A stretch of 64,000 nt of DNA from Pseudanabaena sp. ABRG5-3 (GTDB lineage: Bacteria > Cyanobacteriota > Cyanobacteriia > Pseudanabaenales > Pseudanabaenaceae). A program made the translations under genes and the position numbers. The stretch lies in assembly GCF_003967015.1 (NCBI RefSeq), contig NZ_AP017560.1, forward strand, positions 310,001-374,000. Direction: 5' to 3'. The notes under the pieces were generated by a model. The model did no database searches. It was not told the origin of the DNA and saw only the letters and a program-made list of their open reading frames with translations. Every line of letters starts with the position of its first letter. The stretch's first letter is position 1. Positions 7,901-17,768 of this stretch are shown here, piece after piece.

Positions 7901-10900
7901 ATGAACGACACATCCTTTTTGTTTAATTTAAGTAATCGATCGCAACTAGAGCAACAGGCTGATGATCATTACATAAATGGCAAATATGATGTGGCAGCTA
8001 GCCTCTATGAGCAAGCGATCGCTATTAATCCAAGCAACAAAACTAACTATTGGTATCTTGGTTTATCTCAACTATTACAAGATCAAGAAAACGATGCTCA
8101 AATGACTTGGTTCTTAGCTTTAGATGACGCAGAACCAGAGGAGGTTGAACAGTTTTCTGAAGAACTATATCAAGTTTTAGAGATAGAAGCTAATAGACAT
8201 GCAACTCTATCCCATGAACAAGCAGCTATTACCATTCGTTACAGCTTACGCGAAGTCAATCCCTATAGTCTCAGCAATCTTGTTTCTATTGTCTTACTAT
8301 CCATTAAACTAAAAATATTTACATCGGAAATATTAATTGATCTAGGACTAATTGAGTTAATAGAGTCAGGTGATTTTCTCGCAATTGATTCCCACCTACT
8401 ACAAGAAACATTAGTCAGAATTTTTACTGTTAAGACAACCGAGCCAATTATCTTCCAATTTGCAGAATTACTATGTCTGTCACATCTTCAGTATCGTCAA
8501 GGCATAGTTGAGCAGTTACTCCGCATTAGTGGAAATTGGACTCATGACTCAGAATTTGCGATCAGAATATTGGAAATGGGGCTGCGGATAGCTCCACAAA
8601 ATACCGAACTATTTTTATATCTCATTGATTTCAATTACCAAACTGATAATGAGAAATGTATAGAGATCGCTAAAGAATTCTATGCTATATCTATTCAGCA
8701 AGACCGAGCGATCAATAAAGTACTGGCGAGTCAATGGCTAATCAAGGCTTTGGTCTATAACTGTGACTACTGGAATGAAGCTGCTAAGGTTCACCAAGAA
8801 TGTAATAAATATTTCTGGGACTTAGTTAAAGGAGATCCTAACGATCTTTCTGCGAAAGAAGCCAGTTACTACTTACAAGTTACAGGCTACTACGCACCAT
8901 ATTTTAGCGATAATCCTCAAGAAGCCCATGCCATCAGACAAGCAGTGCGTCAATTCGCTTATCAAAAAATTTATAATCTCGAAAAAGAACATATTGAAAA
9001 CTATAAAAAGCGTTCAGCAATTAGGAAAAGAATTAACAATCTTAATCGACCACTCAAAATCGGTTATTTATCTAACTTCTTAAGGAGACATTCTGTTGGT
9101 TTTCTAGCAAGATGGTTAATTCAATACCATAATCGCGATCGCTTTGAGCTATACGGATATCTAGGTAGCTACCAAGAAAATGATCCCTTACAAGTATGGT
9201 TTGCCAATCAATTCCATAGGGTTTACAAAGATAAATCCTATAACCCTCTAGATCTTGCCAATCAAATCCATCAAGATCGTATTGACATCCTTATAGACTT
9301 AGATAGCCTTACGAATGCTTTTAACCCTGGAGTCCTAGCCCTTAAGCCAGCTCCAATACAAGCAACATGGCTAGGTTGGGATGCTATAGGACAGCCTAAT
9401 ATTGACTATTTTATTGCTGATCCCTATGTTTTACCTGAATCAGCACAAGAATATTACACTGAAAAGATTTGGCGCTTACCCAGTACCTATCTAGCCGTAG
9501 ATGGATTTGAAACCATTGCCCCAACTATTCGTAGAGATCTCCTAAATATCCCCAATGATGCAATAGTTTATCTAAGTTCGCAAGCTGCGATGAAACGACA
9601 TCCAGATACGATTCGCTTACAAATGCGAATTATCAAATTAGTTCCCAATAGCTATTTATTACTTAAGGGTTTTGGTAATCAAACCTCTTTACAAGAATTT
9701 TTCTATCAACTTGCTGACTTAGAAGGCATCAGCACCGATCGACTAGTATTTTTACCCTATGCGAATGGAGAAGCTGAACATCGAGCTAATTTGACTATTG
9801 CTGATGTGGTGCTAGATACCTATCCCTACAATGGAGCTACACACACAATGGAGACTCTTTGGATGGGAGTACCAATGGTGACCAGAGTAGGGGAACAATT
9901 TGTCGCCAGAAATAGCTATGGCATGATGATTAATGCGGGCATTACTGAGGGAATTGCTTGGACAGATGAAGAATATGTAGAATGGGGCGTAAGATTAGGA
10001 ACTGATGCTGATTTACGTCAACAGGTAGTTTGGAAATTACGCCAAGGTCGGCAAACTGCGCCTCTGTGGGATTCTCGGAAATTCACGCAAGAGATGGAAA
10101 ATGCCTATGAACAAATGTGGGCAAAGTATTTAGAATCAGAGGAGCAAGAAATAGATTTAGATCCCGAAAGAGATCGTTCTCTATTTATGGCTGAAGCAGA
10201 GTTGCAAAATACTCAAGGTATTCAGTTTGCTCAGCAAAATCAATTAGATTCAGCGATAGTCTCTTTTCAAAATGCGATCGCTCTACAGTCTAATTATGCC
10301 GATGCCTACTATAACTTAGGGATTGCTTTGAGCGAACAAGAAGACTTTGCACAAGCTTTAGTTAATTTTCAAAAAACTGTTTCCCTCAATCCCAATCATG
10401 CCAATGCTCTATACAACTTAGGCTTAATCTGCTCAAAACAAGACCATCTAGATGCAGCGATCGCTTATTATTCTCAAGCACTTGTCATAAATCCCGATGA
10501 TATTGATACACACCTAGCGTTAGGCAATGCGCTATTTGAGCAAGGTCAATGGGATTCTGCTATTAAAGCCTATCAGTCGGCACTAGCGATCGATCCCAAT
10601 AGTGCATCTGCCCATTGCAGTATTGGGGCAGCACTATCTGAACAAGGACATTTGGAACAATCTATCGACTCTCTCCAGATCGCAATTAGGCTTGATCCTA
10701 ATGATGCACAAGCCTATTGCAACCTAGGTCATGTTTTGAGTAAGTCTAACCAAATGACCGAGGCAATAGATTCCTATAGTAAAGCTTTGCAACTTAAGCC
10801 CGATCTAGGCAATGCCTATTGGAACTTCAATAATGATATTTTGGCTAGTAGTGATTATCCACTCAAGTACAACTATGCTTTACGCAGGCAAATCGCACAA

Positions 10901-12376
10901 CAATTTGTCGATAATTGTGGCGATACTGACAAGGTTAGATCACTAATTAACTTCATTTCTAACTATACCCACTCTGGGCTTAGTAATACAGTTCTTACAG
11001 CACTTGCAGAACTCGAAAAATACATTTTTACCAATAGAGAGCGCTTAAACAATATAGAGATTGAAGTTCTCTATAATAATTTTCTGTTTATAGTTTATAG
11101 CCTCAGAGATGAATTATCAGTTAATACTCACCTCTCTCGGTTTATTGGCAACCTCTATGCTGAAAGAGTGATTAAAGCTAAGATTAAGGGAGAAAATACT
11201 AAAGCTCAATTCCCTGCAACTAAGTCAAGCAAATCATCTAGAAAAACAGATCAACTAAGAATTGGGTTTATATCTCCGCATTTTGCCAGACATCCCGTCA
11301 GTTGGTGTAGTTTTGATGTAATTCAAGAATTATCCAAGATCACACCACATATCTATCTCTATGCTACTGGTAAGATCAAACGTGATGATCGAACTCAAAT
11401 GTTTGAGCAAGTCGCCGAAAAATATTATTGGTATGTCCAAGATGATCCCAGCAAAGGAGTAACTTTCTCTGAGAGACTCACAAAAGTCACTGACGATATA
11501 TCTCAAGATGGTTTAGATGTACTAATCGATCTAGATTCCCTGACTATCCCCCTAAATATTCATGTATTATATCGCCGTTTAGCTCCTGTCTGCATTTCTT
11601 GGTTAGGATTAGATGCACCTTTTATTTCCTCTGAAAACTATTGCCTATGTGATTGGCATACACATCCTTCCACCTCTAATCAACATTACCTAGAGAAACT
11701 AGTCAGACTACCAGATGCCCACATGGCGATCGCAGGATTTGAATGTTTACCTATAGATCGTCAGCAACAAAGAAATCTACTAGGAATTACAGATGAACAA
11801 GTTGTCTATCTCTTTGCAGCCCCTGGGCGCAAATTTAATCGAGAAAATGCTCAAGCCTGTATCCAAATTCTTCACCATGTTCCTAATAGTGTTTTATTGC
11901 ATAAAGGAACTGGAGATATAGAAATTATCAAATCTATATACCAAAGAGAATGTGATGTGTTCGGTTTAGATTACAACCGAGTCAAGTTTTTACCAAGTTA
12001 CAAAACCGAAGAAGAACATAGGGCTGCTTACTTACTTGCTGATATTTTTCTTGACTCCTATCCATACAATGGTGGTAGCCATAATTTGGAAGCTTTATGG
12101 TTTAACTTACCTATCGTAACTAGAGTAGGTCAACAATCATTTGCTAGAATGGGCTACTCATTTTTGCAATCTATTGGTCTCACAGAAGAAGGTATTGCCA
12201 ATAATTTGGAAGAATATGTGCAATGGGGAATTAATCTAGGTATAGATGCAGAATTACGAAACTCTATCAAAAAAAGATTAAGGCAATCTAAAGAACCTGA
12301 CACATTGTCACCCCTCTGGAACCCAAATAAGCTTGCCAAAGATATGTATAGTCTCTTAGAAAACTTGTTAGAGTAA
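7901..12376 (+). CDS. Two-domain SPINDLY/OGT-type (GT41) glycosyltransferase with TPRs, 1491 aa
   Basis: Order: an N-terminal TPR (about 20-55) and helical region, a first GT41-like domain (about 383-745: KIGYLSNFLRRHSVGFL, DIDLDSL-type strand ILIDLDSL, ATWLGWD, and GATHTMETLWMGVPMV), six or so TPRs (about 765-976, with repeats such as YADAYYNLGIALSEQ), then a second GT41-like domain (about 1118-1485: RIGFISPHFARHPVSW, VLIDLDSL, ISWLGLDAP, SHNLEALWFNLPIV). GT41 enzymes transfer a sugar from a nucleotide donor to Ser/Thr of proteins. Both domains keep the DLDSL strand and C-terminal donor-site motif. The double catalytic layout is unusual. Placed after pilin genes, it is a candidate pilin O-glycosyltransferase; that link is inference. 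Confidence 0.85.
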   Translation: MNDTSFLFNLSNRSQLEQQADDHYINGKYDVAASLYEQAIAINPSNKTNYWYLGLSQLLQDQENDAQMTWFLALDDAEPEEVEQFSEELYQVLEIEANRHATLSHEQAAITIRYSLREVNPYSLSNLVSIVLLSIKLKIFTSEILIDLGLIELIESGDFLAIDSHLLQETLVRIFTVKTTEPIIFQFAELLCLSHLQYRQGIVEQLLRISGNWTHDSEFAIRILEMGLRIAPQNTELFLYLIDFNYQTDNEKCIEIAKEFYAISIQQDRAINKVLASQWLIKALVYNCDYWNEAAKVHQECNKYFWDLVKGDPNDLSAKEASYYLQVTGYYAPYFSDNPQEAHAIRQAVRQFAYQKIYNLEKEHIENYKKRSAIRKRINNLNRPLKIGYLSNFLRRHSVGFLARWLIQYHNRDRFELYGYLGSYQENDPLQVWFANQFHRVYKDKSYNPLDLANQIHQDRIDILIDLDSLTNAFNPGVLALKPAPIQATWLGWDAIGQPNIDYFIADPYVLPESAQEYYTEKIWRLPSTYLAVDGFETIAPTIRRDLLNIPNDAIVYLSSQAAMKRHPDTIRLQMRIIKLVPNSYLLLKGFGNQTSLQEFFYQLADLEGISTDRLVFLPYANGEAEHRANLTIADVVLDTYPYNGATHTMETLWMGVPMVTRVGEQFVARNSYGMMINAGITEGIAWTDEEYVEWGVRLGTDADLRQQVVWKLRQGRQTAPLWDSRKFTQEMENAYEQMWAKYLESEEQEIDLDPERDRSLFMAEAELQNTQGIQFAQQNQLDSAIVSFQNAIALQSNYADAYYNLGIALSEQEDFAQALVNFQKTVSLNPNHANALYNLGLICSKQDHLDAAIAYYSQALVINPDDIDTHLALGNALFEQGQWDSAIKAYQSALAIDPNSASAHCSIGAALSEQGHLEQSIDSLQIAIRLDPNDAQAYCNLGHVLSKSNQMTEAIDSYSKALQLKPDLGNAYWNFNNDILASSDYPLKYNYALRRQIAQQFVDNCGDTDKVRSLINFISNYTHSGLSNTVLTALAELEKYIFTNRERLNNIEIEVLYNNFLFIVYSLRDELSVNTHLSRFIGNLYAERVIKAKIKGENTKAQFPATKSSKSSRKTDQLRIGFISPHFARHPVSWCSFDVIQELSKITPHIYLYATGKIKRDDRTQMFEQVAEKYYWYVQDDPSKGVTFSERLTKVTDDISQDGLDVLIDLDSLTIPLNIHVLYRRLAPVCISWLGLDAPFISSENYCLCDWHTHPSTSNQHYLEKLVRLPDAHMAIAGFECLPIDRQQQRNLLGITDEQVVYLFAAPGRKFNRENAQACIQILHHVPNSVLLHKGTGDIEIIKSIYQRECDVFGLDYNRVKFLPSYKTEEEHRAAYLLADIFLDSYPYNGGSHNLEALWFNLPIVTRVGQQSFARMGYSFLQSIGLTEEGIANNLEEYVQWGINLGIDAELRNSIKKRLRQSKEPDTLSPLWNPNKLAKDMYSLLENLLE

Positions 12377-12403
12377 AGCATCTACCAAATAAAACATAAA
12401 TTC

Positions 12404-13558
12404 ATGAAATATCAAATGACAATTGAAGGATGGCGTTTTTTACCTCATTCCTATTCAATTATTAATCAATTTCAATGTCTTGAACTTTTAAAAAGAGAAA
12501 ATATTGAACTTTTTCATCAAGACGCTCCATATTTGAAAGAATCTTGGACTCAGCATGAAAACTTATTTAGTACTAGTGATGAAATATCGCTAGCCAAGCT
12601 CCAGCATCCTATCATCACCCAAATTTCTGATGCTACCCTGCGGATAGATTTTCCTTTTCGATTTGATTTGACTACTTCTAAACGTACATATGTTTTTATA
12701 ACCGCCGAGATTGGTTATGTACCAAATGAATTCTTATGGCGCAACTGCTCTCTTGAAGAAGCTCATCATAATTTTGATGTTACTTTGATCACACCTTCTA
12801 ATTGGTCTAAAAAAGGGCTTTTACATAGTGGAGCAGATCCAAAACGGATTAAAGTTGTTCCCCATGGCATTGATCCTAATATATATAAACCATTACCAGA
12901 TCAAGAACGAGAATTACTCCGCAATCAGTTTGGGCTGAAGGATAACTTTGTATTTTTGAGTATCAGTGCAATGACTCACAATAAACGTATAGATTTATTA
13001 ATGAAAGCCTTTGCGAAAGTAGTAGCCAAATATCCAAACGCAAGATTAGTGCTAAAGGGGTTAGACAGCATATACACCAGTCAAGAAGCTCTGGTTAAAA
13101 TCATCAAAAAACATCTTACTGAAAAAGAGACTGAGCTCGTACTTGAGCGCTTGACATACATCGGCTTACCATTACCATTTAGTGAAGTTGCGAAACTGTA
13201 TCAAATGGCTGATGCTTATATTTCCCCTTACGGAGCAGAAGGATTTAATTTGCCTGTATTAGAAGCTGCTGCTTGCGGTCTTCCTATTATTTGCACAAAA
13301 GGAGGTTCAACTGATGACTTTACTGATTCAGACTTTGCCCTACATATCAATAGTCAGCTAGTAGTACCGCATTGGGATGAGGAAGCAACTTGGTTAGATC
13401 CTGATTTAGAGCATTTAACTGAGCTTATGTATTTTGTCATAGAAAAAGATGATTTTCGTAACTCTGCAAAAATTAAAGGTTCAACTTTTGCACACCAAAA
13501 TTTTACTTGGAAAAACGCAGTAGATAAACTACTCAATGCTCTTGAGTTAGAGGGCTAG
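12404..13558 (+). CDS. Glycosyltransferase family 4-type (GT-B), 384 aa
   Basis: The C-terminal half shows the GT4 hallmarks: FVFLSISAMTHNKRIDLL (about 184-201), a DAYISPYGAEGFNLPVLEA segment with the EX7E-like donor-binding motif (G-E-G-F...E, about 276-288), and AACGLPIICT. The N-terminal half has the VVPHGIDP motif typical of the interdomain region (about 151-158). It probably transfers a sugar from an NDP-sugar to a glycan. It begins 27 bases after the dual GT41 gene and reads the same way, so it is probably in the same operon. Acceptor unknown. Confidence 0.85.
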   Translation: MKYQMTIEGWRFLPHSYSIINQFQCLELLKRENIELFHQDAPYLKESWTQHENLFSTSDEISLAKLQHPIITQISDATLRIDFPFRFDLTTSKRTYVFITAEIGYVPNEFLWRNCSLEEAHHNFDVTLITPSNWSKKGLLHSGADPKRIKVVPHGIDPNIYKPLPDQERELLRNQFGLKDNFVFLSISAMTHNKRIDLLMKAFAKVVAKYPNARLVLKGLDSIYTSQEALVKIIKKHLTEKETELVLERLTYIGLPLPFSEVAKLYQMADAYISPYGAEGFNLPVLEAAACGLPIICTKGGSTDDFTDSDFALHINSQLVVPHWDEEATWLDPDLEHLTELMYFVIEKDDFRNSAKIKGSTFAHQNFTWKNAVDKLLNALELEG

Positions 13559-13561
13559 TCT

Positions 13562-14143
13562 TTATGGGTTCCTAATCAAGAAAACTACATCAAATTCATA
13601 TTCCCAGTTAAAGTGTCGATAGCAAGTAAACTTATGAAAAATATTGAGAATATCCTGTAGTTTGAAATCATACAAATGATATTGATTATAATGAGTCGTC
13701 TTTTTCGATGGATAAGTTAAAATTACGTGATTGATATTGTTGCGATCGCAAAAATTTGGCAATATATCTTGATCTTCTATATGTTCAATCGTTTCTACTG
13801 AAAATAACATATCAATTTTTTGATCAGTAATCCACTCATTTATATTGACATTGGAGAACTGCGTCTTATTACTTCTATATTCTTTATTTGCAAAATCAAT
13901 AATATCTGAGTTAGCATCTAAACCAATCACAGAAATAACATCAGGATTGGTAGAGAGTAAATAGCTACCATATCCACAACCACAAGCAGCATCACAAACT
14001 ACACCTTTAGCAAATTGCCGCAACAAAGCATATCTTTCAACATGTCTCTGTATACGAATCTTCTGCTCTATTTCTAGTAGCTGATTCTTATCTAGATAAA
14101 TGTGTTGGTCGGCAATTTTATTATTTTTAGATAAAGATGACAT
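13562..14143 (-). CDS. Class I SAM-dependent methyltransferase, 193 aa
   Basis: Motif I is CDAACGCGYGSYLL (about 50-63), with the acidic motif II at VIGLDAN (about 73-79) and a motif IV-like MLFSVETIEHIED (about 111-123). These define the Rossmann fold that binds S-adenosylmethionine. The protein is close to the small methyltransferases found among polysaccharide and surface-glycan genes. It converges with the GT4 gene, their stops only 3 bases apart, and lies 20 bases downstream of the reverse-strand glycosyltransferase. It may methylate a sugar or peptide end; the substrate is unknown. Confidence 0.8.
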   Translation of the reverse strand: MSSLSKNNKIADQHIYLDKNQLLEIEQKIRIQRHVERYALLRQFAKGVVCDAACGCGYGSYLLSTNPDVISVIGLDANSDIIDFANKEYRSNKTQFSNVNINEWITDQKIDMLFSVETIEHIEDQDILPNFCDRNNINHVILTYPSKKTTHYNQYHLYDFKLQDILNIFHKFTCYRHFNWEYEFDVVFLIRNP

Positions 14144-14163
14144 TATATTTCAATTAGTATTGT

Positions 14164-15246
14164 TTAAGGTTGAGATTTAATTTTTCGAGATTCAACATCT
14201 TCAGTAATTACATCCCAAATTTTACCGAAGATATTTTCCCAGTTATGTTCTCTAACAATTTGCTCTCTCAATAACTCACTACGTTTTAGTAAGTCTTCTT
14301 CTGGCAAGTTTAAAGCCCATTCTATAATCTTATGATTTTCATGAGGGTCGTGAGTTAAATAGATTGCATGAGGACTAGAAAAACCACTTTCAGGAGTAAT
14401 GAGCGGAATCAATCCTCTAGCACAGTTTTCTAGAATAGTTGTAGCTTGTGCATCCATAGTTGCAGTATGGATGTAAAAGTCACAATTTTCTACAATCCAA
14501 GCATTGGTTTCGGGATCGTTATTGTTGATCGTACCAAGAAAATTAAAGAGAAAAATATCATCATCGCCAAGATCCATCTTTACCATACCCACAGGTGCTT
14601 GAAAAGAAGAACTTGCCACATGCAAAAGTGCTTCAACATTGACTAAGCTTCTACAAGTGACATCAAATCCTTTATATGTACCTAGGTTACTAATATGCAG
14701 TAGTTGGCGATCGCCTATCGGATTAAAACTTGTTTTGTGGATAGAAAAGTTTTGAGCCGCAAGTCCCATATTGCAATGCACTAGTTTATCTCTTACATTG
14801 AATTGGATTGAGTTGTCTTGCTTTGCTAATGTGCGTTCCATCCAAATCTCACCACATAGAGCAAATATTTTCTGTGATTGCAATAATTGAGAATTAATCC
14901 AAGGCATTTTCCACTCTTGTGGAAATTCAGGAACCCAAGGCATAAGAATATATGTATTTGGATGGGCTAAATCTTGAGGGTAAATTGCATTATCTTTGAC
15001 CCAGTTCCTTAACGATTTACCTTTGATTGGATCATCTATACCATTATTACCATGCCAAGTCGGATGACCAATTAATATATCATTAACGTTATTGGTTATT
15101 CTCCCAAACAAACAACTAGATTGATGAAAAGTATCTTTTTGACTTAAATAATACTCAGCCCATTTGGGAATTTCTAGATTGGAGAATTCGTAAATAGAAT
15201 AGCTATTCTCATATAGTACGTAACCGCTCCACAAGAAATTTAACAT
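14164..15246 (-). CDS. Glycosyltransferase (GT-B-like), 360 aa
   Basis: The C-terminal half has LLHISNLGTYKGFDVTCR (about 184-201), then CDFYIHTATMDAQATTILENCARGLIPLITPESGF (in short segments: DAQATTILENCARG, LIPLITPESGF), the arrangement of a GT-B donor site with a Glu in the position of the GT4 EX7E region. The N-terminus is aromatic-rich and lacks a signal peptide. The gene shares a strand and probably a transcript with the methyltransferase that follows. It is more diverged than the GT4 at 12404, so family assignment is moderate. Confidence 0.7.
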   Translation of the reverse strand: MLNFLWSGYVLYENSYSIYEFSNLEIPKWAEYYLSQKDTFHQSSCLFGRITNNVNDILIGHPTWHGNNGIDDPIKGKSLRNWVKDNAIYPQDLAHPNTYILMPWVPEFPQEWKMPWINSQLLQSQKIFALCGEIWMERTLAKQDNSIQFNVRDKLVHCNMGLAAQNFSIHKTSFNPIGDRQLLHISNLGTYKGFDVTCRSLVNVEALLHVASSSFQAPVGMVKMDLGDDDIFLFNFLGTINNNDPETNAWIVENCDFYIHTATMDAQATTILENCARGLIPLITPESGFSSPHAIYLTHDPHENHKIIEWALNLPEEDLLKRSELLREQIVREHNWENIFGKIWDVITEDVESRKIKSQP

Positions 15247-15330
15247 TGTAGTAGATACATAATTTTCTCAAATTTTATCATGATTTAGGAGATATCTTGG
15301 CTCGCATAATCTTTTAACAAAACATCACAT

Positions 15331-15423
15331 ATATAGCAATCCTACATGTTTTTTGGAAGCGCACCCCTTAGGGGTGCGCTTCCAAAAAAACAAAAATCTA
15401 CAAATGATTTAGGATTGCTATAT
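15331..15423. repeat. Palindromic repeat, family B (copy 1, complete)
   Basis: The element has 13-bp terminal inverted repeats ATATAGCAATCCT / AGGATTGCTATAT and an inner near-perfect stem GGAAGCGCACCCC with a TTA loop. Further copies are at 42385-42470 (inverted), 33407-33483 and 62313-62382 (decayed). No transposase is encoded; it looks like a small non-autonomous element. Confidence 0.7.
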
Positions 15424-15468
15424 GTATAATTTTCTATTGAATCACTCAGCTTCTAGTAGAGAAATTAA

Positions 15469-15987
15469 ATGAAACTACATATTGGTGGAAAAGAAATTCA
15501 TCCTGAATGGAAAATCCTTGATGTCGAGAAACGTGATGAAGTTGATTATGTTGGAGATGCTTCAGATTTAAGCCAATTTACAGATGAATCGATTGGGGCA
15601 ATATATGCGAGCCATGTGCTAGAGCATTTTTATTATGGAGTTAATAATGAGCTAGCTCTTACTCTGTCTGAGTGGTATCGTGTGCTGAAGCAAGACGGCG
15701 AACTGATGATTAGTGTCCCTGACATACAAACTTTATGTCAACTCTATTCTCAACCAGAAATGGGGATTCAAGAACGTTTTGGCATTATGAGAATGATGTT
15801 TGGTGGTCAGATCAATCAATATGATGTGCACAAAGTAGGATTCGATTTTGATATTTTGTGCTACTATCTGGCAGAAGCTGGATTTACAGAATGTAGAAGG
15901 GTATCTGGCTTTAATCTGTTCAAGGATAGTAGTACTTTGCATGTCTTTGGTAGTCCAATTAGCCTTAATGTCATTGTAAGTAAATAA
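15469..15987 (+). CDS. Predicted SAM-dependent methyltransferase, 172 aa
   Basis: The N-terminus MKLHIGGKEIHPEW followed by ILDV...VDYVGDASDLSQF and IYASHVLEHF (about 48-57) is the compact pattern of short methyltransferases often encoded in glycan clusters. Motif post-I is represented by the EWYRVLKQDGEL segment (about 69-80). Motif I itself (L-H-I-G-G) is the short version used in this subfamily. It reads opposite to the preceding glycosyltransferase gene, separated by a palindromic repeat, and probably belongs to the same functional locus. Its substrate is unknown. Confidence 0.75.
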   Translation: MKLHIGGKEIHPEWKILDVEKRDEVDYVGDASDLSQFTDESIGAIYASHVLEHFYYGVNNELALTLSEWYRVLKQDGELMISVPDIQTLCQLYSQPEMGIQERFGIMRMMFGGQINQYDVHKVGFDFDILCYYLAEAGFTECRRVSGFNLFKDSSTLHVFGSPISLNVIVSK

Positions 15988-15990
15988 ATA

Positions 15991-16028
15991 ACCCCGCCAC
16001 AAAAGGACGGGGTATCAATTTCTTTTTT
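15991..16028 (+). terminator. Rho-independent terminator after the methyltransferase gene
   Basis: A GC-rich stem ACCCCGcC/GgACGGGGT with an AAAA-containing loop lies 4 bases after the stop and is followed by a T-rich tract (TTTCTTTTTT). It sits between convergent genes. Confidence 0.65.
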
Positions 16029-16111
16029 GTTAGAATTGATTCACACAATCGAGTAGTGGAGTATTTATTTACTTAATTTAAACAAAAAAGGAAGGAGTCC
16101 CTCTTTTTTGC

Positions 16112-17314
16112 TTAGATTTCAAAGCCTGTGGAAGCTTCCTCGATCGCCATTTTGTGCATCACTTTGGCAAGTTCCGCCGCCACTTCAGGACGGGAGAACT
16201 CAGGAGGAGGACATTCACCACGACGGAGCATCTCGCGGACTTTTGTACCAGAGAGATGGACTCGCTCTTCGGGTAAACTCGCACTAGTTTTAGTAGTTGC
16301 CATGCCACCAGTGCGCTTGCAATAGAAAGCATGTTCAAACATCAAAGGAATAATGCCTAATTCACCAATTTCAAATTCATCGAAAATATATTGCGCGTCA
16401 TAGGTTCCATAATAATCACCCACACCCGCATGGTCACGACCAACAATGAAGTGAGTACAGCCATAGTTTTTACGAATCAAAGCATGGAAAATCGCTTCAC
16501 GGGGACCCGCATAGCGCATCGCCGCAGGATTAATCGCTAAGGTGACACGATCTAGAGGGAAATAATGTTCCAGCATGATTTCATAGCAACGCATCCGCAC
16601 ATCGGCAGGTACGTCATCACTCTTAGTTGCGCCCACTAGAGGGTGTAGGAACAAACCATCAACGATTTCCAGCGCACATTTTTGGATGTATTCATGGGCG
16701 CGGTGGATGGGGTTACGAGTTTGAAAACCAACTATAGTCTTCCAACCTTTTTGAATAAATAGCTCACGGGATTCCGCAGGATCGATTTGATAGGTAGGAA
16801 AAAGTGGATGGGGACGACGTTCTAGTAGCCATACATCTCCAGCAAGATATACCTCACCTTGGTTATAAACAACCTTTACTCCTGGATGGCGATCTTCATT
16901 AGTGCGGTAAACATGCAATGCTTCCTTGAGCTTGTCGTACTTATATTTTTCGCTTAGTTCGAGTACACCGATAAAAATGCCATCGGGATCGTCGAGACGA
17001 ACTAAGTTACCAACTGTCAAAGTATCTGCAACTTCAATGCTTACTGGCAAAGTGATCGGAATTGACCAAGGCAAGCCATTGGCAAGACGCATATTCATGA
17101 CCACAGACTCATAGTCAGCTTTGCCCAAGAAACCTGTGAGGGGGCTAAAGCCACCGATCGCAATTAGTTCTAGATCGGAGAGTGCGCGCTCAGTCAGTTG
17201 CACACGGGGCAAGTGGTCAGCTTTGCTATAAAAGACTTCTTTTTGTGCTTCTGAGGCAATGCGATTGATCAGTTGACCACCGTGCGGTGCGATGCTTTTG
17301 AGTTGTCGAGCCAT
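16112..17314 (-). CDS. sat: Sulfate adenylyltransferase (ATP sulfurylase), 400 aa
   Basis: The protein carries the ATP sulfurylase motifs [11 protein letters not shown] (about 198-208) and [12 protein letters not shown] (about 289-300), and the C-terminal [24 protein letters not shown] region (read in parts: [23 protein letters not shown]). It activates sulfate with ATP to adenosine 5'-phosphosulfate, the first step of assimilatory sulfate reduction. Length is normal for the monofunctional form; no APS kinase domain is fused. The ATG has no strong Shine-Dalgarno, which is common in cyanobacteria. It converges with the methyltransferase gene and is monocistronic by layout. Confidence 0.97.
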   Translation of the reverse strand: MARQLKSIAPHGGQLINRIASEAQKEVFYSKADHLPRVQLTERALSDLELIAIGGFSPLTGFLGKADYESVVMNMRLANGLPWSIPITLPVSIEVADTLTVGNLVRLDDPDGIFIGVLELSEKYKYDKLKEALHVYRTNEDRHPGVKVVYNQGEVYLAGDVWLLERRPHPLFPTYQIDPAESRELFIQKGWKTIVGFQTRNPIHRAHEYIQKCALEIVDGLFLHPLVGATKSDDVPADVRMRCYEIMLEHYFPLDRVTLAINPAAMRYAGPREAIFHALIRKNYGCTHFIVGRDHAGVGDYYGTYDAQYIFDEFEIGELGIIPLMFEHAFYCKRTGGMATTKTSASLPEERVHLSGTKVREMLRRGECPPPEFSRPEVAAELAKVMHKMAIEEASTGFEI

Positions 17315-17442
17315 GACTTTTGAGTTTAAAAGGTTGAAATTACTAGGTTTAATTCAATATAGACAATGCTTTACATCGCCTATACCAAAAACATTTGAGG
17401 TTACCAGCTTTGGAAAGATTGCTTGGTAATATTTATAGAATT

Positions 17443-17471
17443 ATTAAGTTTATGTTAACTTTTTTTGTCAA
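17443..17471 (-). promoter_or_regulatory. Candidate promoter of sat
   Basis: On the reverse strand a TTGACA box (17466-17471) is followed after 17 bases by CTTAAT (17443-17448), with further TATAAAT-like sequence just downstream. This lies about 130-155 bases before the sat start, leaving a long leader. Confidence 0.35.
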
Positions 17472-17550
17472 CAAAATTTGATTTTCTATGTATTTTGCCC
17501 CAAAACTTTTTAGAGAGCCGAGGCAGTCTTGGTTAATTTGCTGAAAATCC

Positions 17551-17654
17551 AATAGGAACTACAGCCTATTGAGGGATTAAGGGATACACATATTGAAACG
17601 CAAACATGGCGAGAGCAAGCCCCAGCCTGTATTACTTATAACCTCAACAGGCTG
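17551..17654 (+). ncRNA. Possible structured RNA in the sat / membrane-protein gap
   Basis: This part of a 454-base gap has a stem AATAGG/CCTATT (17551-17570), an unpaired purine-rich stretch with GAAACGCAAACA, and a stem CAGCCTGT/ACAGGCTG (17623-17654). The AAAC...AAACA stretch is reminiscent of loop motifs of cyanobacterial Yfr2-type RNAs but does not match exactly. No T-run follows the second stem. The remainder of the gap (17315-17768) is AT-rich with nothing else I can name. Transcription is unproven. Confidence 0.22.
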
Positions 17655-17768
17655 TATGTAAACAATCCAATAAATCAAGTTAAGTAGCTCAAAGCTAAAG
17701 TAGACTATGAAATCCTAACTAGACCCTTTTGCTATATTTATGGCAACCGTGTTTTGATTTTTTAATAT

